Below, piece by piece: positions 1 to 7,565 of a stretch of DNA of 64,000 bases. Position numbers and translations under genes: made by a program. The DNA lies in assembly GCA_002733705.1 (NCBI GenBank), contig NVWP01000001.1, positions 18,639 to 82,638 of the forward strand, given 5' to 3'. Source of the DNA: Henriciella sp. GTDB taxonomy: Bacteria; Pseudomonadota; Alphaproteobacteria; Caulobacterales; Hyphomonadaceae. Every line of letters begins with the position of its first letter. Positions within the stretch are counted from its first letter, which is position 1. The notes under the pieces are model-generated. The model was not told the DNA's origin and made no database searches. It saw nothing but the letters and a program-made list of their open reading frames with translations.

Positions 1-361
1 TCACGCCCACGCTGTAGAGGCTGTTTGCAGACTGCTGCGAGGCCTGCCCCGGCACTTTCGGCGCCAGCAGGAAGGTCACGCCCACAGAAATCGCAACCGA
101 GGCCACCACGACAGCCCAGAGCGGGATTTCGAAACCGGACGGCGTCAGTCCGAGATGATAGGTGTCGCCTTCTCCAATCTCGATCCCTTCCCACTCATCG
201 ACAGGAATGATGCGCGCTGGGCCGCCACTGACACGGGAGAGCCGCGAAGATAGCCCGCCCGGTCCTTTCGGAAACTCCCGGTCCAGAATATCCATGAGCG
301 GACCAGCACATTCCACGACGCGCTCAACGCCGGTGTGCCGCTCAATGATCAGCTGTCCCAT
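1..361 (-). CDS. Phage tail tip / host-specificity protein J-like, N-terminal part (cut by window edge)
   Basis: An open frame of 120 codons runs off the left edge without a stop. It begins at an ATG inside the end of the NlpC/P60 gene (MGQLIIERHTG...), overlapping it by 13 bases. The visible part has an N-terminal alpha/beta-looking stretch, then one hydrophobic segment near residues 83-103 (IPLWAVVVASVAISVGVTF), then LLAPKVPGQ. N-terminal membrane-like segments of this kind occur in J-like central fibre proteins of siphoviruses, and the place directly after NlpC/P60 is where lambda-type phages put tail tip genes. The role as tail tip and receptor-binding hub is inferred from position, because the diagnostic domains lie outside the window. 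Confidence 0.7.
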   Translation of the reverse strand, partial: MGQLIIERHTGVERVVECAGPLMDILDREFPKGPGGLSSRLSRVSGGPARIIPVDEWEGIEIGEGDTYHLGLTPSGFEIPLWAVVVASVAISVGVTFLLAPKVPGQASQQSANSLYSVGV

Positions 362-768
362 CGGGCATACTCCACGCGCGCAAAGGGCAGATTGGTGAGC
401 GACAGCCATTCAGGGCCGCCCGGCGAGACGGTTTCGCCGCCAGTGATGACAGGCGCTTGCGTGTGCAGGATGCCGCCCGCAATCACGATGCCGACATGGC
501 GGGCCGCGGCGAATTTCGGGACGAAGGCAACCGCGCCCTCACTGACTGCGCAGCGCTTCCATTCCTCGTCACGCACCTGCTCGTTGAAGATGCGCAGCAA
601 GTCGCGCGGATTATCCCAATGTGGCAGCGGATCGCGGGGAACCGGCCAGCCCATACGGCGGCAGACCTCAACGACCATGCCATAGCAGTCATATGCTTCC
701 GGACCGCGCCCGCACACCTCGTATGTGGTCTCCAGCATGTCGGAGATGATCGCCTGCCTGTCGCTCAT
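349..768 (-). CDS. Tail-associated NlpC/P60 family peptidase
   Basis: 139 residues. The catalytic cysteine sits in AYDCYGMV (about residue 28) and the partner histidine in ARHVGIVI (about residue 92), with a Gly-rich turn after it. This is the usual layout of short phage NlpC/P60 proteins (lambda K-like), which cleave peptidoglycan peptides from the tail tip during DNA entry. The ATG overlaps the TGA of the preceding gene (ATGA), which fixes the start and implies translational coupling. Longer upstream starts would run through the DUF1833-like gene. Neighbours are tail genes on both sides. Confidence 0.88.
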   Translation of the reverse strand: MSDRQAIISDMLETTYEVCGRGPEAYDCYGMVVEVCRRMGWPVPRDPLPHWDNPRDLLRIFNEQVRDEEWKRCAVSEGAVAFVPKFAAARHVGIVIAGGILHTQAPVITGGETVSPGGPEWLSLTNLPFARVEYARWDS

Positions 769-1256
769 CGGCTCAGCCCCGGAAAAAGCACGGGCGTGTA
801 AAGCGTGCGCGGAAAGCCCAGATTGAGGAAATCGAGCCATGTCCCGGTGCAACTGACGCCCCGGCTCATGCCCGCAATCTTGGTTATTTCCAGCGGCCCA
901 AAGGTCATTTCGCTGTCGGTCTCCGCCTCGAAATACTGGTTGAACTCGCACTCGATGGCCTGCGTCCGCGTAACCGTGACCGCGTTGATCTCAGCAATGA
1001 GAGTCTGCGTGCTGAACAGGTTGAGCTGCATCTCGTAGCGCCCGCTCGAAGTGGTCGCTGGACGCTGCAGCTCGAACGGGTGCGGCGTGAACGTGACCTC
1101 TTCCCCGCGCACATTTCCCGCGAAGGGTTCGTGCCAGGTCGTCAGATGCCAGTCCTGAGAAAATCCCGGATGGAAGAGGCTGACCGTCTCGCGCGCGATA
1201 TCCCCTGATGTTGCAGAGGCTCGCCAGCGCTTGGTCCGGTCTGTTGCGTCCGTCAT
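765..1256 (-). CDS. Phage tail protein, DUF1833-like (lambda L/M position)
   Basis: 163 residues, starting MTDATDRTK. The start is chosen because an AGGGGGG Shine-Dalgarno lies 7 bases upstream of this ATG, while the longer frame has none. The sequence shows the beta-rich pattern of DUF1833 proteins (WHEPFAGNVRGEEVTFTP, IECEFNQYF, GTWLDFLNLGFPR). In many alphaproteobacterial phages this family lies between the tape measure gene and NlpC/P60, as here, and is thought to be a tail tip component. Function is inferred from place and family; no catalytic motif is visible. Confidence 0.75.
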   Translation of the reverse strand: MTDATDRTKRWRASATSGDIARETVSLFHPGFSQDWHLTTWHEPFAGNVRGEEVTFTPHPFELQRPATTSSGRYEMQLNLFSTQTLIAEINAVTVTRTQAIECEFNQYFEAETDSEMTFGPLEITKIAGMSRGVSCTGTWLDFLNLGFPRTLYTPVLFPGLSR

Positions 1257-1327
1257 GCGGGCCCCCCTGATATTGACATTTCGAATGGCGCCGACATGAT
1301 GCGCGCCCAATCACCGAAAGGGCGAAC

Positions 1328-1441
1328 ATGATGCGCGCGATACTCAACTGGCTCGAAAGCCTTTTCACCACGAAGCCCTGCGCGAAGTGCTCTGGCGATG
1401 CAATGTGCGCCGACTGCGAATGGCACTGGGCCATCCGCTAG
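1328..1441 (+). CDS. Small Cys4 zinc-ribbon-like ORF, antisense to the tail operon
   Basis: 37 residues on the opposite strand, filling the gap between the tape measure stop and the DUF1833-like gene. It has C-x2-C-x5-C-x2-C (CAKCSGDAMCADC) followed by EWHWAIR, a spacing fit for one structural zinc. A GAAAGGG stretch precedes tandem ATG codons. It overlaps the last 4 bases of the tape measure gene tail to tail. It could be a moron-type gene with its own promoter or a chance frame. The ordered cysteines and precise fit to the gap are the only support. Confidence 0.4.
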   Translation: MMRAILNWLESLFTTKPCAKCSGDAMCADCEWHWAIR

Positions 1442-4400
1442 CGCGCTCCGGCCGCCCGGTTCCAGCCCAGCTTGTTTTCCCCGATTTCGGAGATAGGACC
1501 GCCGCCGCCCGACAGGTCATCAGCAATCGCGGCTACCGCCTGCCGGGTCGCTTCCTCAATAATGAATTTCGGGCTCATTTCTGAACCCTCTTTACGGACC
1601 TGTACGCCGGGTGCGTTGTTGATGATCTGGATTTGCGGAGCCTGCCCACCGCCGCGATTGTCATTGGCCGGCGCCTGCCCCCGGCGCATCGCATCCACAT
1701 TCTGCCAGCCGCCATAGCGGGCGACATCCTGCTGCGACCAGACAACCTCGCCTTTGTGCACGACGCCAGCCGGATCATTGACGCCCCCCGGCCCAGTATA
1801 GCCGCCAACCGCGAAGCTATCCGTCACGGTCTGGATCGAACTCATGATCTGGGCGCCGTAAGCCGTGACCTTCGCCCATTCGGCAAGGTTGAGCGGGAAC
1901 GGAAGGGCCAAGGCCTCAGAGAGGGCCTTGGCGATGTTCAGCGTGGCGGATGCAATCACAAAGCCCTGTTGCGCCGCGATCATCAGCTTGTAGGCAGCGG
2001 ACTGTTCGCCGACGCTATCGCGCATGATGCTGGCGACATCGCCGAATATCTCGGAGTAGGTGCCGAGCATGATATCGCGTTGCGCTCGTAGGTATTGATC
2101 CTCAATGAGTGCGCGGGCCTCTGCGGCCTTCTCGACTTCGTGGGTTTTCAGCGCCTCGTATTCTTCGACGATTTCCAACTGCTGCCGATAGTCGCGTTCC
2201 AGACGCAGCAGCGGGTTATCGATGCCGAGGGTCAGTTCACGGTTGAGGTCATCGAAACTCTCGCGACGGCTTGTCGCTTCGGTTTCGGTAATGCCATTAT
2301 CATTCGCGGCATCGAAATCTTGGGACATGCCGTCATAGGTTCTTTGTAGATCGGCACGCCTATTCACCAGCTCGGTAATGCGTGCAATCTCATCGTCCAT
2401 GCCTTCAAGGCCATTTTTGCGGATGAGGTCTTCCACGGCGATTGCGCGGGAAACTGCATAGTGAGCTTCTTCGCCAAGCCGAAGCGCGCCCGTCAGGCGC
2501 TGAAGCTGGTCAACCTCGATTTCAAGGTCTTCAATCGTGTCGCCGGCGGCCTTGGCCGCTTCGAGTGCCTTTTCCGCCTCAAGCTTTTGGCGCGTCAGGT
2601 CGCGAATTTCACGAGCCGCTGCGCTATTGTCGTTCGCGGCTAGACCTGCCGCCTGAAGGTTCTCCAGAATGGCGCGCTGCGTGTCGTCAGTCTCGCGCGT
2701 CAGGGCCAGTTCCTCGCGCAGCCCGGTGATCGTGTCCTGTACGGCTTCGGCGGCTGCTTCAGCAGCGCGCTCCTGCTCGCGGAAGGTGTCACCTGCCCAG
2801 TCATCCACGTTGATATCCATGAGGCCCGAAACGACAGCCGACCACTTCGACCATGTTGTCGTCAGATCGGCAACAATCTGGTTCTGTGCCTCCAACTCGC
2901 GCGTGACGCGACCTTCCTCCACCGTGTAGCGGACGCGGTTCAGCTCGGCTTCAAGCCGGGCCTGTTCTGCCGTCGCCTCGTTCAGCTGCGTCAGGGCGGC
3001 CTGCTGCTGAATGGTCGCATCGGCCAGTTCACGGGCTTTTGTTTCCTGAGCTTCCGCAAGGGCTGCGCCTTCCATTCCGACAAGCGACTGCTCATCCCGA
3101 ATGTCTTCAAGTATGGTCTTGTAGGGGTCGAGCACCCCAAGCGCGCGGTCGAACATGCCGGCCAGGCTTGCATCAGAGAGCCGGTCAATCGACCCAGCCA
3201 GCATATCTACCAGCCCGGACGCCTCACGCGCCTCATCGCCTGTCTCGCCAATCCTGTCGCGAAACGCTGAGAGCCTGCCCTGTGCTGCACGCGCCGCTTC
3301 CCGCGCCTCGTCAGCCGCTGCGGCATAGCTTTCAAGCTCTGCTGCCCTGCGGTCTGCCTCCCGGCCCTGCTGGACGAGGATTGCCGTCAGGGCGCCCACG
3401 GCTGCGATGCCAAGCCCAACCGGACCAAGCAGCAGCGTGATCCCGGCGCGGAGAGTGGCGACCGAAGCCGTGAAGATTTTCGCGGCTGTCGAGCTTGCCA
3501 TGAAAGATGCAACCATAGGCCCGCCGAACACGACCGCCGAAGCGGCCCCCGCTGTGGTCAGCACGTCCATATTGTCCGACAGGAAGCCGGTAACCTCCAG
3601 CGCGCCTTCCATTGCCGGCACAAGCACGTTGAGCGATGCTTCGCCTGCTGTGAGGGCCATATTGCCGAACTTGGACATGGCGACGTTGAGGCGCTGGTCG
3701 AGAGATGAGGCCATCTTCTCGTAAGCCTCGTTCGCTGCCCCGGCGCGCCCTTCCATCTGGTCAAGGATCTCGTTGAACTTGACGCCGCCCTGACCTGCCA
3801 GTGAGAAGACAGCGCGAAGTGATTCCACCGAGCCGAAGAGTGTTGCGAGCGCTTCCTGGCTACCATCGGTCTTTTCGACAAGGTATTCCATGAACCCGGC
3901 AAGGCCCATCGTCGCCGCTTTCGTGGCGGTGAACTCGATACCAAGCTGGTTTGCCAGTTCCACAGCCTGAGAGGACGGCTTGAGAAGCTGCGTCATGATG
4001 CCAGAGAGGCCCGTGACAGCAAGCTTTGTGTCTTGCCCCTGCGTTGTCAGGGCTGCGGTGGCTGCGACCAGTTCGTGGAACTCGAAACCGACCGCCGTTG
4101 CCTGCGGAATGGCCCGCCCGAGCGAATTGGACAACTCGTCAATGGTCGTCTTACCAGCCTTCATGCCAACGAAGAGCGCATCGGCTGCGTCCTCAGCGCG
4201 AAGCCCGCTTGCTGCATAGGCGTTCTGGGCCGTTGTCAGGACATCGACAGCGGTCGTGACCTGCGTGATACCGCCGATCGCCACCCGGTTTGCAGTGTCC
4301 AGAAGCTCTGCGGAAGCCGCTGCATCACCAGCGCCTGCGGAGATGGCCTGATAGAAGGCCTTGGCCTGAGCCGTGGCAGACCCGCCGTATTGCTCGACCA

Positions 4401-4692
4401 GTGCACGCGAGGAAGCCGTGATGGCATCGATCTCAGACGGAACCGCAGGCAGAAGCGTGGACACTTCCGCAATGGCCGCGTTGAACTCTCTCGCCCGGTC
4501 TGTTGCCGTGCTGAAGCCGATAGAGGCAACGCCGATTGCGACGAATCCCGCAACAGCGCGCGTTGCTGCCTGCCCCAGTCGAGCGGCCGCTGCCTCGGTC
4601 CGGCTCGACTGACGCTCAAAGCGTTCAAGGCTACGCGTGCCTTTATCAACATCCTGAGAGTCGATCCGCAAGCCTAGGCTGGCAATTTCCAT
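1438..4692 (-). CDS. Phage tail tape measure protein
   Basis: About 1,084 residues; the longest structural gene. It starts MEIASLGLRIDSQDVDKG. An AAAGGCGAG Shine-Dalgarno sits before this ATG, and the GT chaperone frame stops 1 base upstream. The first 300 residues carry the TP901-type tape measure core (GGSATAQAKAFYQAISAGAG; ...IPQATAVGFEFHELVAATAAL). Hydrophobic segments follow near residues 380-450. A long Ala/Glu-rich coiled-coil region with many KAxE/QEAxA runs makes up the middle. It sets tail length and probably helps DNA cross the inner membrane. Position after the chaperone frameshift gene is canonical. Confidence 0.93.
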   Translation of the reverse strand: MEIASLGLRIDSQDVDKGTRSLERFERQSSRTEAAAARLGQAATRAVAGFVAIGVASIGFSTATDRAREFNAAIAEVSTLLPAVPSEIDAITASSRALVEQYGGSATAQAKAFYQAISAGAGDAAASAELLDTANRVAIGGITQVTTAVDVLTTAQNAYAASGLRAEDAADALFVGMKAGKTTIDELSNSLGRAIPQATAVGFEFHELVAATAALTTQGQDTKLAVTGLSGIMTQLLKPSSQAVELANQLGIEFTATKAATMGLAGFMEYLVEKTDGSQEALATLFGSVESLRAVFSLAGQGGVKFNEILDQMEGRAGAANEAYEKMASSLDQRLNVAMSKFGNMALTAGEASLNVLVPAMEGALEVTGFLSDNMDVLTTAGAASAVVFGGPMVASFMASSTAAKIFTASVATLRAGITLLLGPVGLGIAAVGALTAILVQQGREADRRAAELESYAAAADEAREAARAAQGRLSAFRDRIGETGDEAREASGLVDMLAGSIDRLSDASLAGMFDRALGVLDPYKTILEDIRDEQSLVGMEGAALAEAQETKARELADATIQQQAALTQLNEATAEQARLEAELNRVRYTVEEGRVTRELEAQNQIVADLTTTWSKWSAVVSGLMDINVDDWAGDTFREQERAAEAAAEAVQDTITGLREELALTRETDDTQRAILENLQAAGLAANDNSAAAREIRDLTRQKLEAEKALEAAKAAGDTIEDLEIEVDQLQRLTGALRLGEEAHYAVSRAIAVEDLIRKNGLEGMDDEIARITELVNRRADLQRTYDGMSQDFDAANDNGITETEATSRRESFDDLNRELTLGIDNPLLRLERDYRQQLEIVEEYEALKTHEVEKAAEARALIEDQYLRAQRDIMLGTYSEIFGDVASIMRDSVGEQSAAYKLMIAAQQGFVIASATLNIAKALSEALALPFPLNLAEWAKVTAYGAQIMSSIQTVTDSFAVGGYTGPGGVNDPAGVVHKGEVVWSQQDVARYGGWQNVDAMRRGQAPANDNRGGGQAPQIQIINNAPGVQVRKEGSEMSPKFIIEEATRQAVAAIADDLSGGGGPISEIGENKLGWNRAAGAR

Positions 4693-4693
4693 A

Positions 4694-5616
4694 TCACTCG
4701 CCTTTCTGGTGTTTGCGGCCAAGCTCTTTCAGCCGGTCCTTGAGGTCCGAGCCGTCCAGCGGCTTGATGTCTTCGGCCATCTTTTTGAGAAACATGTCGT
4801 CGAAATCTTCGAGCAGAGAGAGGTCGATCGGGAGAAGAATGACGCCTGTCATGCGGGCGAAGGCATCGATATCCGGCCACTCGACAGGAGCGTGACCGTT
4901 AGGCCCCGATCCCTTGCGGCGGCGGATGCGCTGCCAGACGGCCCAGGCATGGCCCGCCGCCGTAGGAAATGGCGGGACGACAAGCTGAGCCTCATAAGAG
5001 GCGGCTATATCGTCCCGGCCTTTACGGACCGCACGCTCAAGACGGCTTTCCAGCCTTTCCCGGCGGGTGCGGCCCTCTTCAATGCGGTCCAGTTCAAAGG
5101 TGCGCTCGGCATAGGCGCGGGCGCGATCAGCAAGCGGACTTACTTCTTCCCCGAACGCCCCGAAAAAGAGTCTTCGCTCTTGAAGAACTCTGTCAGCTGG
5201 CGCGTCAGCTCGCCGCCATAATCAGGGTCACGCAGCGCCTTGACGACGCTCTCTTTGGAAAACTTCAGAGTCTCGCCGCTGAGGGTAACGGTGTCCGGCT
5301 TCCAGCCGAGAACGCGCGAGGCCGCAGCCTCGGCATTTTCCCGACGAATATCCTCGCTGGTCTTGTGGGGCGGCTTGTACTTCTTGCCGTTCACCCGAGC
5401 CGCCTCTTTGGCACGGCCTTCCTCAAGCGATTTGTCGAGGATTTCGTCCTCAAGCGCGATGGTGTTCGGATGGCCGGGGCCCGCGATGGTCCATACCCAG
5501 CCAGTCGGCTCGCCGGCGGCGCTGAGCACTTTCATCTCGGCCTTGTCCACTGATTTGAACGGGTCGAGATTGAGGGGCGCGGACACGGCTTCTTCGTTCT
5601 GCTTCTTGTCAGTCAT
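4694..5616 (-). CDS. Tail assembly chaperone GT-like fusion made by programmed -1 frameshift
   Basis: The -1 frame is open from inside the end of the G-like gene to a TGA 1 base before the tape measure ATG. It has no ATG, GTG or TTG that could start it independently before deep into the frame. Its product, about 150 residues after the shift, includes AHAWAVWQRIRRR, WPDIDAFARMTGVILLP and LSLLEDFDDMFL, the pattern of T-type chaperone C-terminal domains. The best slip site is GGGGAAG at 5146-5152 (minus strand), two codons before the G stop. There tRNA-Gly re-pairs perfectly on GGG and tRNA-Lys re-pairs on GAA with one wobble. The fusion would be about 307 residues. Confidence 0.8.
5140..5616 (-). 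CDS. Tail assembly chaperone, G-like
   Basis: 158 residues from MTDKKQNEEAV. This ATG, with an AAAGAGA element upstream, is preferred to the longer frame. The protein is acidic and charged, with a conserved-looking TLSGETLKFSKESVVKALRDPD segment split by short turns and a Gly/Ser-rich end (SFSGRSGKK). It lies between the tail tube and tape measure genes, the invariant place of tail assembly chaperones, which coat the tape measure before the tube polymerises. The unshifted product is the abundant form. The shifted form is described in the overlapping entry. Confidence 0.82.
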   Translation of the reverse strand: MTDKKQNEEAVSAPLNLDPFKSVDKAEMKVLSAAGEPTGWVWTIAGPGHPNTIALEDEILDKSLEEGRAKEAARVNGKKYKPPHKTSEDIRRENAEAAASRVLGWKPDTVTLSGETLKFSKESVVKALRDPDYGGELTRQLTEFFKSEDSFSGRSGKK

Positions 5617-5704
5617 GGGTAAATCTCTTTTCGGAATATCGGGATTGTCGGGTGAGCCGCTGACGCCCGACACGCCAGCGGCTCTATCTCACGCGAGAAT
5701 GGGG

Positions 5705-6217
5705 TTAGGCGCCGGAGGTGTCTTCCGATGGAACTTCATAGGTATCGGTAGTTTTGGCGATATCGAAGTTGCGGCGGTGCACGTTCGACACGTTGCCGAG
5801 ATTGGTTGTCTTGGACGTTACGAGCCCAAGGTAATACTGAACCGACTTGGTGTGATCTGACGTTCGAGCATCTGCAAGCTCTACCTTGAAGGGATAGTTG
5901 AAGTCAGAATCCGCAGCAGCCATTAACTCAATTTGACCCTCATCCAAAGGATCACGCCCAACCACAACGGACTGAGTGCCCCCGTCACGCGGGCCTTTCA
6001 GCTTGCGCACGCGGCGATTACCAACTGCCGTGAAAGTGATCACCTCAGACGTTTCTGTCAAATTGCCAAAATCTTCGACTTCTTCGACTTCAACCCAGTC
6101 GCTGATCGCCTCAAAAGCAGTGATTGCCTCTGAGTTAGTGCCCTCAATGAGGGTATCCGGTTCAATCGGCGTGGGGCTGATATACAGCTTGCTGCCGGCA
6201 TTCGCATTGATGGCCAT
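5705..6217 (-). CDS. Major tail tube protein
   Basis: 170 residues starting MAINANAGSKLYIS. An AGAGGAG Shine-Dalgarno lies before the ATG. The sequence is beta-rich with the usual tail tube pattern: an early IEG/ISDWVEVEEVEDFG region, a charge-rich loop (RRVRKLKGPRDGG), then FNYPFKVELADA and a YYLGLVTSKTTNLG strand near the end. It sits between the tail terminator and the chaperone pair. These subunits stack as hexamers to make the tail tube. A hairpin terminator lies just upstream. Confidence 0.85.
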   Translation of the reverse strand: MAINANAGSKLYISPTPIEPDTLIEGTNSEAITAFEAISDWVEVEEVEDFGNLTETSEVITFTAVGNRRVRKLKGPRDGGTQSVVVGRDPLDEGQIELMAAADSDFNYPFKVELADARTSDHTKSVQYYLGLVTSKTTNLGNVSNVHRRNFDIAKTTDTYEVPSEDTSGA

Positions 6218-6239
6218 GATTTATCTCCTCTTGGCACAT

Positions 6240-6261
6240 GAAAAAGCCCGCCAAAGCGGGC
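6240..6261 (-). terminator. Hairpin with T-run between tail terminator and tail tube genes
   Basis: Read on the minus strand the stem GCCCGC / GCGGGC closes a TTTG loop and is followed by TTTTTC, a classic intrinsic terminator. It lies inside the late operon, so it may act as an attenuator, as a stabilising 3' end, or be read through by an antiterminated polymerase. Confidence 0.75.
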
Positions 6262-6290
6262 AGGTTATCCGGGCTGTGCCGGGATCGGGT

Positions 6291-6743
6291 TTAGACGTAG
6301 CCTCGATATCTGACGGACACCGGCACACGCCAGAACGCCTCATCACGAAGCGGCTGCGCCACATCTGGAGCACGCTCCACGCGGACACGCGCGCCCTGAA
6401 AATCAAGCGCAAGGTCCGCCGGGAAATGCGCGGCAATCTCGCCAGCCTTCTGCGTCAGCACGTCAGGATGTGTCTTGCCCGTCCCGACATCCGATACAGG
6501 CCACATGAGCGAAAGCTGAAGAATGCCCATCCTCTCGTGCGGGTCGCTGCCCTTGATAAACAGCCGCGTGTTGTCGTTAGGTAGGTGTCGGCACTCAACG
6601 TAGGGCAGCGGCTTCCCGCTTGCCGACACGGGCGGATCAAACGGCTCCATAGGATATGACACGGCATAGCCGACAGGCAGTGTGGCCACCCGCGTCTTCA
6701 GGGCTTGCCAGATTTGTGTCTCAGTCGTCGGCACTGTAGTCAT
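6291..6743 (-). CDS. Tail terminator protein, DUF4128-like
   Basis: 150 residues (MTTVPTTETQIWQALK...). The pattern of an early helix, YVECRHLPNDNTR, a GILQLSLMWP strand and a final WRVPVSVRYRGYV strand matches the DUF4128 / lambda U-like tail terminators that cap the growing tail and join it to the head. Its place just before the tail tube gene agrees. It overlaps the end of the preceding small gene by 23 bases. A slightly later start cannot be excluded because no strong Shine-Dalgarno is seen. Confidence 0.75.
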   Translation of the reverse strand: MTTVPTTETQIWQALKTRVATLPVGYAVSYPMEPFDPPVSASGKPLPYVECRHLPNDNTRLFIKGSDPHERMGILQLSLMWPVSDVGTGKTHPDVLTQKAGEIAAHFPADLALDFQGARVRVERAPDVAQPLRDEAFWRVPVSVRYRGYV

Positions 6744-6981
6744 CCACGCTGCCGTCTGCGTACTCGATGCGTCGAACTTCTTTTCCGTCCGGCCCGATCA
6801 TCACGACTTTGCCGTCATATTCCTCTATTTCGACCAAGTGCAATTCGAGATTCGCAACCGGCACGCCGCCAGCTGAGTGAACAAAGCTAACGCCGGTTAT
6901 GTGACTTGAGATGTCGCGCCCGTTCTCATCAACAACGCAGGTGCCGAATTGTGTGCCGTCGCTTTTAATCCGCAGCTTCAT
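6721..6981 (-). CDS. Small conserved phage protein in the head-tail region (unknown)
   Basis: 86 residues from MKLRIKSDGTQFG; GGAAGGG lies 8 bases upstream, which decides the start. The predicted beta-strands (GTCVVDENGRDISSHITGVSF, ANLELHLVEIEEY) and acidic C-terminus resemble small phage proteins found next to neck genes. No domain is recognised. Its place between the gp10-like neck protein and the tail terminator suggests a structural or assembly role, but this is inference only. Confidence 0.6.
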   Translation of the reverse strand: MKLRIKSDGTQFGTCVVDENGRDISSHITGVSFVHSAGGVPVANLELHLVEIEEYDGKVVMIGPDGKEVRRIEYADGSVDDYSADD

Positions 6982-6997
6982 GGAATAGACCCTTCCG

Positions 6998-7174
6998 GTG
7001 ACAGACAAACCCCCGCTCACAGATGAACAGGTCGAGGCCCGCTTAGGCGTGGCGCTCAATTCGATTGGCTATGACAGCCGGGGCGAAACAGAACTTGGCA
7101 ACAATTCACTGAGAGCGGCGCGGCAGGTGCTGCTTGCCCTCAAGCTCGCCTTGCTCAAGAAGTTGGACGAATAG
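6998..7174 (+). CDS. Small antisense ORF between neck genes
   Basis: 58 codons on the plus strand starting at GTG (no ATG is possible, an in-frame TAG lies just upstream). The product has an acidic N-terminal half (PPLTDEQVEARLGVAL) and an amphipathic helix at the end (RAARQVLLALKLALLKKLDE). It fills a 173-base gap between two minus-strand genes and overlaps the end of the gp10-like gene by 20 bases. No good Shine-Dalgarno is visible. Possible moron gene or a chance frame. Confidence 0.35.
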   Translation: MTDKPPLTDEQVEARLGVALNSIGYDSRGETELGNNSLRAARQVLLALKLALLKKLDE

Positions 7175-7565
7175 ACCGGGCCTTTGCTTCCCGGGCGGCC
7201 TGACCCACGATGCCAGGCCATTGCTGAGCCGCCAGCCGGACCATGCCGTCCTCATACTCACGCGGCCGCGCGTAGCTTGCGACGAAACCCATGTAGATCG
7301 TGTCGGTTGGCGCCGATCCCGCGATCACAAGCTCGATCTGCGCATCATCTGAATAGGTGCGGCCCTCTGCAGGCTTGGCGTTGCGATCAATGAGCGGCAT
7401 GGCGCTTGTCGATCCCATGAAGCTCGCCCGCAAAAAGCCGGTGTCGACCCTCGTTCTATCGCGAACCTCCCGTGCGACCCGTTGCGCGCTTTCCTTTCGG
7501 ACCGCCTCAACCCGCCTCTGACTGGCGTTCACCCAATCCGAAACCTGAGCGGAAAAGCTGGTCAT
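7155..7565 (-). CDS. Neck protein, HK97 gp10-like
   Basis: 136 residues. The ATG overlaps the TGA of the upstream MuF-like gene (TGATG). The sequence has an N-terminal helix with VRKESAQRVAREVRDRTRVDTGFLRASF, the signature of HK97 gp10 / head-tail completion proteins (VDTGxLRxS), then IYMGFVASYARPREYEDG. In siphoviruses this family forms part of the head-to-tail interface. Gene order (connectors, this gene, tail terminator, tail tube) fits. Confidence 0.85.
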   Translation of the reverse strand: MTSFSAQVSDWVNASQRRVEAVRKESAQRVAREVRDRTRVDTGFLRASFMGSTSAMPLIDRNAKPAEGRTYSDDAQIELVIAGSAPTDTIYMGFVASYARPREYEDGMVRLAAQQWPGIVGQAAREAKARSIRPTS

